From: Cheiracanthium punctorium | Taxonomy: Eukaryota; Arthropoda; Arachnida; Araneae; Cheiracanthiidae | Direction of reading: 5' to 3' | Length of the DNA: 64,000 nucleotides | NCBI GenBank assembly: GCA_038373885.1 | Contig: JAWZYV010010319.1 | Location: 856,001 to 920,000, forward strand | Shown here: one piece after another, positions 59,816 to 64,000 of the stretch | Numbering within the stretch: the first letter of the stretch is position 1 | How the letters are laid out: every line of letters begins with the position of its first letter | The notes under the pieces: generated by a model | The model's input: the letters and a program-made list of their open reading frames with translations, nothing else | Told to the model about the DNA's origin: nothing | The model's database searches: none | Translations under genes and position numbers: made by a program

Positions 59816-60497
59816 TTGCTTTCGATTTTCACTAAACAAACTTCAAAGTAAACAAAACTCATAAATAATTTAAAATATCCTTGTGTAATAATCGACCTCG
59901 ATAGGATTTATCGGAGGTTAAAATTCTTACTCAAGTTCAGACAAAAGAACATATCGTTTTCTATATCAGTTCCGTTGAAAGGGATCGACCATTTTTTAAG
60001 GAGACTATTTCAATACGTGCACCCGCTCTATGTTGAGCATTACACGATTGGCAGCCCCCCGAAAGGAACCCCAATAGGCCGCCGCATTGACAGCAAACCC
60101 TCTCGAGGAGTCTCAAAGAGGCCCTCATCAGGTTGCGCGGGGCTTGCCTAGCGGGTGGTAAACGGTAACCCTTGCCCGTCTCCCCACATTAGAGGAGGCA
60201 GTGCTGGCACCCAGACCAGCGGGGCAGGACAAGCCCGGCCCACTGTCCACCCGTCATCACTACAACGACCGTCGCACCAATAGGAGAACTCAGGACACCA
60301 GAGAGCACGATACTCGTGCAGCATAGACACCATAGGTTTCCTCTGTCCATTGACAGGAAGGAGGTCACAACCACGGTCGGAGGGGCTCGCCCTCCGTTCG
60401 GCATGGTTCACCTGTTAGTTCTTTGCTCCATGCTTGTGCATGGCCTGCAAGAACCCTTTGGCGGGGTGGAATACCGCGAGAACCGCAGTTTTCCTGA

Positions 60498-60736
60498 AAT
60501 ACATGCACCACCAGTATTTCGAACTTTATGCACCACCATTGAAGGACTTAGTCCTTCCTTGAAATACATGCACCACCAGTATTTCTATATAAGCACCCAG
60601 TACTTGATGCCGGCCTCCTGGCCGGGCATCTTCGGGAGATACATGCACCACCAGTACTCCCTAGCAAATTCGAGAAGCAAACACATGCACCACCAGTATT
60701 TGACTTTGTTCGATACATGCACCACCAAGTATCTAT
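60498..60736 (-). repeat. Six dispersed copies of an 18-nt motif in the LINE 3' UTR
   Basis: ACATGCACCACCAGTATTT (plus strand) or close variants at about 60499, 60529, 60566, 60642, 60683 and 60715, at irregular spacing. On the LINE RNA it reads AAATACTGGTGGTGCATGT. Intervening sequence differs, so it is not a simple tandem array. Confidence 0.75.
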
Positions 60737-60793
60737 CCCCCACCAGCTATCTCTGGTTTGGGGAAGCGCTCGCTCTTTTCTCTAAGTTGCCCG

Positions 60794-62215
60794 TTAACTT
60801 AGTGAGTCTCTTAGCGCATCGAGGAAGCGGGACAGGGCCTCGCGCCCTTTTTCGCTCCGCACGTAGTTATTGAATGTAGAGGCATCCAATTTCGGGCAGA
60901 ACCGATTTCTCAGTTCCTGTAACCCAGGGCACTGGGCTACGATGTGCAGACTGTTGGCGGGACTTGTCAGGGGGCAGAAGTTGCAATTCCTTGTCTCCTT
61001 AACGGAGAACCGTCGAAAATAGGCCGGGAAGGGACCATGGTCCGTCACGACCCAGTTCACCCTCCTACTTTTCCAAGTTCTCTTTTCGCTCACCGTTGGA
61101 AAGATCGTACGTGTAAAACGTCCGACTTCTGCTTCTTCCCACCTTTTCTGCCACAGTTTCCTGGCTTCAGTCCTCATGGAGTACTTCACGCTCCTTATCG
61201 AACTCTTCACTCTCTCGTCTACTGCTGGTTTCTGTGTTCCACTCTTCGCCAGAGCATCGGCTTCCTCGTTTCCCCAGGTTCTGACATGTGCCTTCACCCA
61301 GTGGAAGCGGATCCGCCTGTCTCCGATCTCGGAGTGGATAGCTGCAACCATTGCATTTCTGCAATTCAGCCTTGAGAGAGCTTGGAGCGAGGACTGGCTG
61401 TCCGTATAGACGTCCAGGGTTTCTGTGCTTCGACAGAGTGGGTCCTGCAGACCTTTCAGGATCACGACGAGTTCGGCCTGGAATACACTTCCGTTGTCCG
61501 ACAACCTGTAGTGGCCGTCCGAGATTCTCTTCTGACCACTGTACAGGACGTATCCTGATCCCACTTTGCCATTGAGCCTGGACCCATCCGTGAAGAGCTC
61601 TAGTCCCTTCCTCCGTGGGCCCAGGGTATCCCAGCTGATGAACGGACTCCTACTCGGGTGTGTCCCCCATCGCGGAAGTTCGCCCTCTACTTCGGAGGCT
61701 TCTATTCTCGTATCTCCGAACTGGATCGATTGACCCTGCTTTCGGAGTCTCGAGATGAGCGCTTCTTTCTCCACCTGTAGGTCTAGTGGTAGGAGGCTGG
61801 CAAGGACATAGAGCGCGGCACTGCTTGTTGTGCGGTAACACTTTGTTATCGCCAGCAGTATAATCCTCTGCACCTGCATTAGGTGCGTCCGCATTCGCTC
61901 TGTTCCTCCATCCCACCAGGCTCCGCAGGCATAAAGAGCTACACGCTCCATTCCACGTTTATAGAGGTTCTTCAACACAGTCCCGCTAAGTCCGTTGCCG
62001 GGCCTTGTTAGGCTGTGGAGTCTCACTACGTATCTCGCCAGCAGTTGGTTGAGATGTGCGACGTGTGCCATGGAATTCATCTTTTGATTGAGCACCACTC
62101 CCAGCACCTTCAGCTCTGACCGAAATTTTACTATACTACCCCCGAAACGGATTACCGGGGCAGTGCGGGGAGGCCGCACTCGCCCCATTCGACGCAGGGG
62201 TCGTACGTGAAGCCT
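60794..62215 (-). CDS. LINE ORF2 C-terminal part: RT thumb, RNase H, zinc-like tail
   Basis: An uninterrupted frame of about 475 codons. Its first ATG (62219-62221) is borrowed from the target duplication. Residues 38-44 (KVLGVVL) and GAW.....R...QR..L..I...YRTTS.AAL represent the thumb end of an R1-like reverse transcriptase; the catalytic YxDD is missing because of 5' truncation. RNase H at about 205-330 has all acidic residues: D in FTDGS (212), E in QAEL (250), D in YTDSQS (274), and D in EEADALA (322), with WVKAH before it. The tail has CNFCPLT...SLHIVAQC, a CCHC-like motif normal for the group. The lack of stops suggests a recent insertion. It is not expected to be active alone. Confidence 0.88.
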   Translation of the reverse strand, partial: RLHVRPLRRMGRVRPPRTAPVIRFGGSIVKFRSELKVLGVVLNQKMNSMAHVAHLNQLLARYVVRLHSLTRPGNGLSGTVLKNLYKRGMERVALYACGAWWDGGTERMRTHLMQVQRIILLAITKCYRTTSSAALYVLASLLPLDLQVEKEALISRLRKQGQSIQFGDTRIEASEVEGELPRWGTHPSRSPFISWDTLGPRRKGLELFTDGSRLNGKVGSGYVLYSGQKRISDGHYRLSDNGSVFQAELVVILKGLQDPLCRSTETLDVYTDSQSSLQALSRLNCRNAMVAAIHSEIGDRRIRFHWVKAHVRTWGNEEADALAKSGTQKPAVDERVKSSIRSVKYSMRTEARKLWQKRWEEAEVGRFTRTIFPTVSEKRTWKSRRVNWVVTDHGPFPAYFRRFSVKETRNCNFCPLTSPANSLHIVAQCPGLQELRNRFCPKLDASTFNNYVRSEKGREALSRFLDALRDSLS

Positions 62216-62656
62216 GACCATTTTTTAAAGAGGGAGGATAGGAATCAAAGATGTGTCATCCAGGAAATTCCAACTGTCTTTCCACCTTACGAGAAATGCA
62301 CTTTTTCATTACCATAGTGTTACATCAGCAAAACGAAACTTAGAAGAACGTTCTTTGGTAGAGGCGTGGTCCAACCACATTTTACCTCGACTTTCTTTGT
62401 GTAGCTTTCAATGTGTGTGCATGAGTTGGGCTTCTGATGCATCGTAGAAAAAAAATATAGTAGTAGAGAGAATTATTGTGAATTAAGGGATAATTATTAG
62501 CATCGTTGTAGAGAGAATTATTGTTTTAAAGGACATCGTAATACAGAGAACTGTTTCACATTAATCTAATGGCAATTCAGCCAGGACTATGAAAAAATAT
62601 CGTAATAGAGAGAATTACCGTTATAGAGGATATCGTTGTAGCGAGATTCTACTGTA

Positions 62657-63746
62657 CTTAATTAAAAGATAATGAAATATTATGACCCTGTAAAGTTTGC
62701 TATTTTGCTGAAAGTATTGCCAGACACATCTACGTTTTATATATATCCAATTCACCAAACAGATACATTTACTAAAATTTTGAACTAAAGGTCACGAACA
62801 GCTTACTTGAAAGTACACTCGAGGCGTCAGTTATGTCACTTACAGCTGGAATACTACGAAAATTTTAAAATTTCTGTAAGTAGGCCATCAGAGAAAATGA
62901 AAGAAGCATAAGTAAGAAAAAAAATCATGCTATATGCTTTAATGTTTTAATAACTTCAGTGATGTTCCAGTATGAATAGCCAAGGTTATTCTCTCCTGAG
63001 GTGGGCATCAACTTCTGTGTTCGAAAGCATGATTAGAAATGAAATACTTTTGCAGTTTTTCAAAGTTTTCAAGGAAACGGCACAATAATTTAAGAGACAA
63101 ATAATTAAAAGAACTGTACAGCTTTAAATTCTGCGTCAAAGGAATGAGTATTTGATATTATTTCTTCGATTGTTAACTGCAAGTTTTTTTTTTTATATGA
63201 TTACTTACGTGTACTTGTGCCATACTTTAGTTCTCTAAAATTCGTCATCGTCAGTGTTTCTAGAAAATTTCAAGGAATGTATGTGCATACAACAGCAAGA
63301 AATTGTTGAACAAACTCAGCACCAGTCTAAACAAAGTCAAAAATAGGATAAAACAATGCCCAGAAGTAGGCTAAAATAAAGAATTATACTATAACAATGT
63401 ACTACAGCAAAATATTGCTTAAAAATGTGTTAAAGTAACAATATGAAATTAGGAAACAATGAACTAAATGAATGCTTTTAAAGAATGCCTTGCAATAGAC
63501 TTATACAATGGCAAAGGATGTCTTGTAACAATGCATCAAAACAACTTTAACAAAGAATAAAAACTGTGAAGAGCAAGGTAAAAGAATCTCAAACTGCAAT
63601 GTGATAAAGCACTGAGCTACAGTGAACTTAAATAAAGTCAAGTAATAGGGTATGTTGGGGATAAAATTGGTTAAAAACAAGCATAATTTCATTCATTCGC
63701 TATTTTTGTTGCTAATAACGTTAAACTTGCAACACTTTTGTTTTAG
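62657..63746. other. Intergenic, no gene recognised
   Basis: AT-rich sequence between the pogo element and the window end; no transposon end or gene was identified. Confidence 0.45.
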
Positions 63747-63961
63747 TTTATTCAATGCATTCATCCACTTCACCCCTGAAAAAAGTTTATATAGCTACAG
63801 GTTGTCTGAAATTGAACGATCCTATTTTAAAGTTGTCTACAGACGAAACAGTTGTTGAGAAAGTTATGAAATTTTATCTAGGACATAATAAAGGCAAAGG
63901 AATTTGTTTGAGCGAATTAAAAAAAATAGTTCAAATGTTCGCCACCAGGGGGCTTTTTTAA
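63747..63961 (+). CDS. Possible exon or short unrecognised frame
   Basis: An open frame of about 70 codons follows a pyrimidine-rich stretch and TAG at 63744-63746 that could be a splice acceptor. It reads ATGCLKLNDPILKLSTDETV, VEKVMKFYLGHNKGKG, ICLSELKKIVQMF and ends at TAA 63961. The residue mix is protein-like but I do not recognise it. Part of the 5' portion (CAATGCATTCATCC.CTTCAC) recurs near 41954, which argues for a dispersed repeat. The end carries CCACCAGGGGGC, close to the CTCF consensus. Confidence 0.25.
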
Positions 63962-64000
63962 CGAATTATACATTTAACATATATTTATGATAGTTTACAA

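Larger units (their letters stand above)
60000..62215 (-). mobile_element. 5'-truncated R1-like LINE
   Basis: A GC-richer segment (about half GC in an AT-rich window) inserted in the pogo element. A 13-bp duplication, GACCATTTTTTAA, flanks it at 59987-59999 and 62216-62228. Its 5' end is cut within the RT thumb, and the 3' end, near 60000, has no clear poly-A apart from the T/A run of the duplication. It carries one coding region and a 3' UTR of about 790 bp with short repeats. Confidence 0.85.
59220..62654. mobile_element. pogo/Tigger-like DNA transposon with a nested LINE
   Basis: Left end CAGTGAAATCCCTCTATAACG and, read inward on the minus strand, right end CAGTAGAATCTCGCTACAACG are inverted repeats. 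TA flanks both sides (59218-59219 and 62655-62656), as in the Tc1/mariner superfamily. Subterminal repeats of ATCGTTGTAAAGAGAATT type are found at 59266-59320 and 62460-62640. Of the transposase only the N-terminal helix-turn-helix remains (59690-59815). A LINE occupies 60000-62215. Without it the element would be about 1.2 kb. Confidence 0.8.

Noticed and set aside
60316..60873. 185-codon plus-strand frame with repeated HHQY
   Set aside because: It lies antisense to the LINE 3' UTR; the repeats come from the 18-nt DNA motif and there is no other sign of coding.

Overview
This window reads as intergenic DNA from a large, AT-rich arthropod genome. A chelicerate, most probably a spider, is my best guess. 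That rests only on the style of the transposons (Gypsy/metavirus LTRs, arthropod-type Helitrons, R1- and RTE-like LINEs, hAT, pogo, piggyBac and foldback elements) and on the lack of any compact gene structure. There is no convincing conserved host gene. The only unexplained open frames are at 18756-19160 and, more weakly, at 251-841 and 63747-63961.

Layout. 1-10 kb: a cysteine-motif protein fragment, a 153-bp hAT MITE with a perfect 8-bp duplication, and an RTE-like LINE tail. 10.5-11.5 kb: a solo Gypsy LTR with GTAT on both sides. 13-17.5 kb: SINEs and a hAT-like element holding a pogo-type hairpin. 20.1-28.7 kb: an 8.6-kb foldback (FB/Phantom-like) Mutator-superfamily transposon. It has a 9-bp target duplication, two opposed arms built of ~140-bp tandem units and a decayed MULE-like transposase between them; it was later hit by a hAT element and a Helitron. 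29.6-32.3 kb: a Helitron with an exact 3' hairpin. 35.0-36.7 kb: a second solo LTR, interrupted by a SINE with a 12-bp duplication. 36.8-38.8 kb: a reverse-strand Helitron with two 3' termini. 42.8-48.0 kb: a decayed gag-pol Gypsy element whose ends are U3 sequences in opposite orientation, flanked by ATAT. 53.2-57.3 kb: two Helitrons joined head to tail, both carrying arrays of a CTCF-consensus-like motif. 59.2-62.7 kb: a pogo/Tigger-type element reduced to its CENP-B-like helix-turn-helix and holding a 5'-truncated R1-like LINE with an intact RNase H frame.

The two structures I consider most unusual are the Gypsy unit bounded by inverted U3 ends, which appears to have integrated as one piece, and the foldback MULE, whose arm units meet at palindromes resembling two transposon termini set back to back. 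The Helitron concatemer with its CTCF-like motif arrays comes next. All identity estimates, alignments and family names come from reading by eye; no database was searched.
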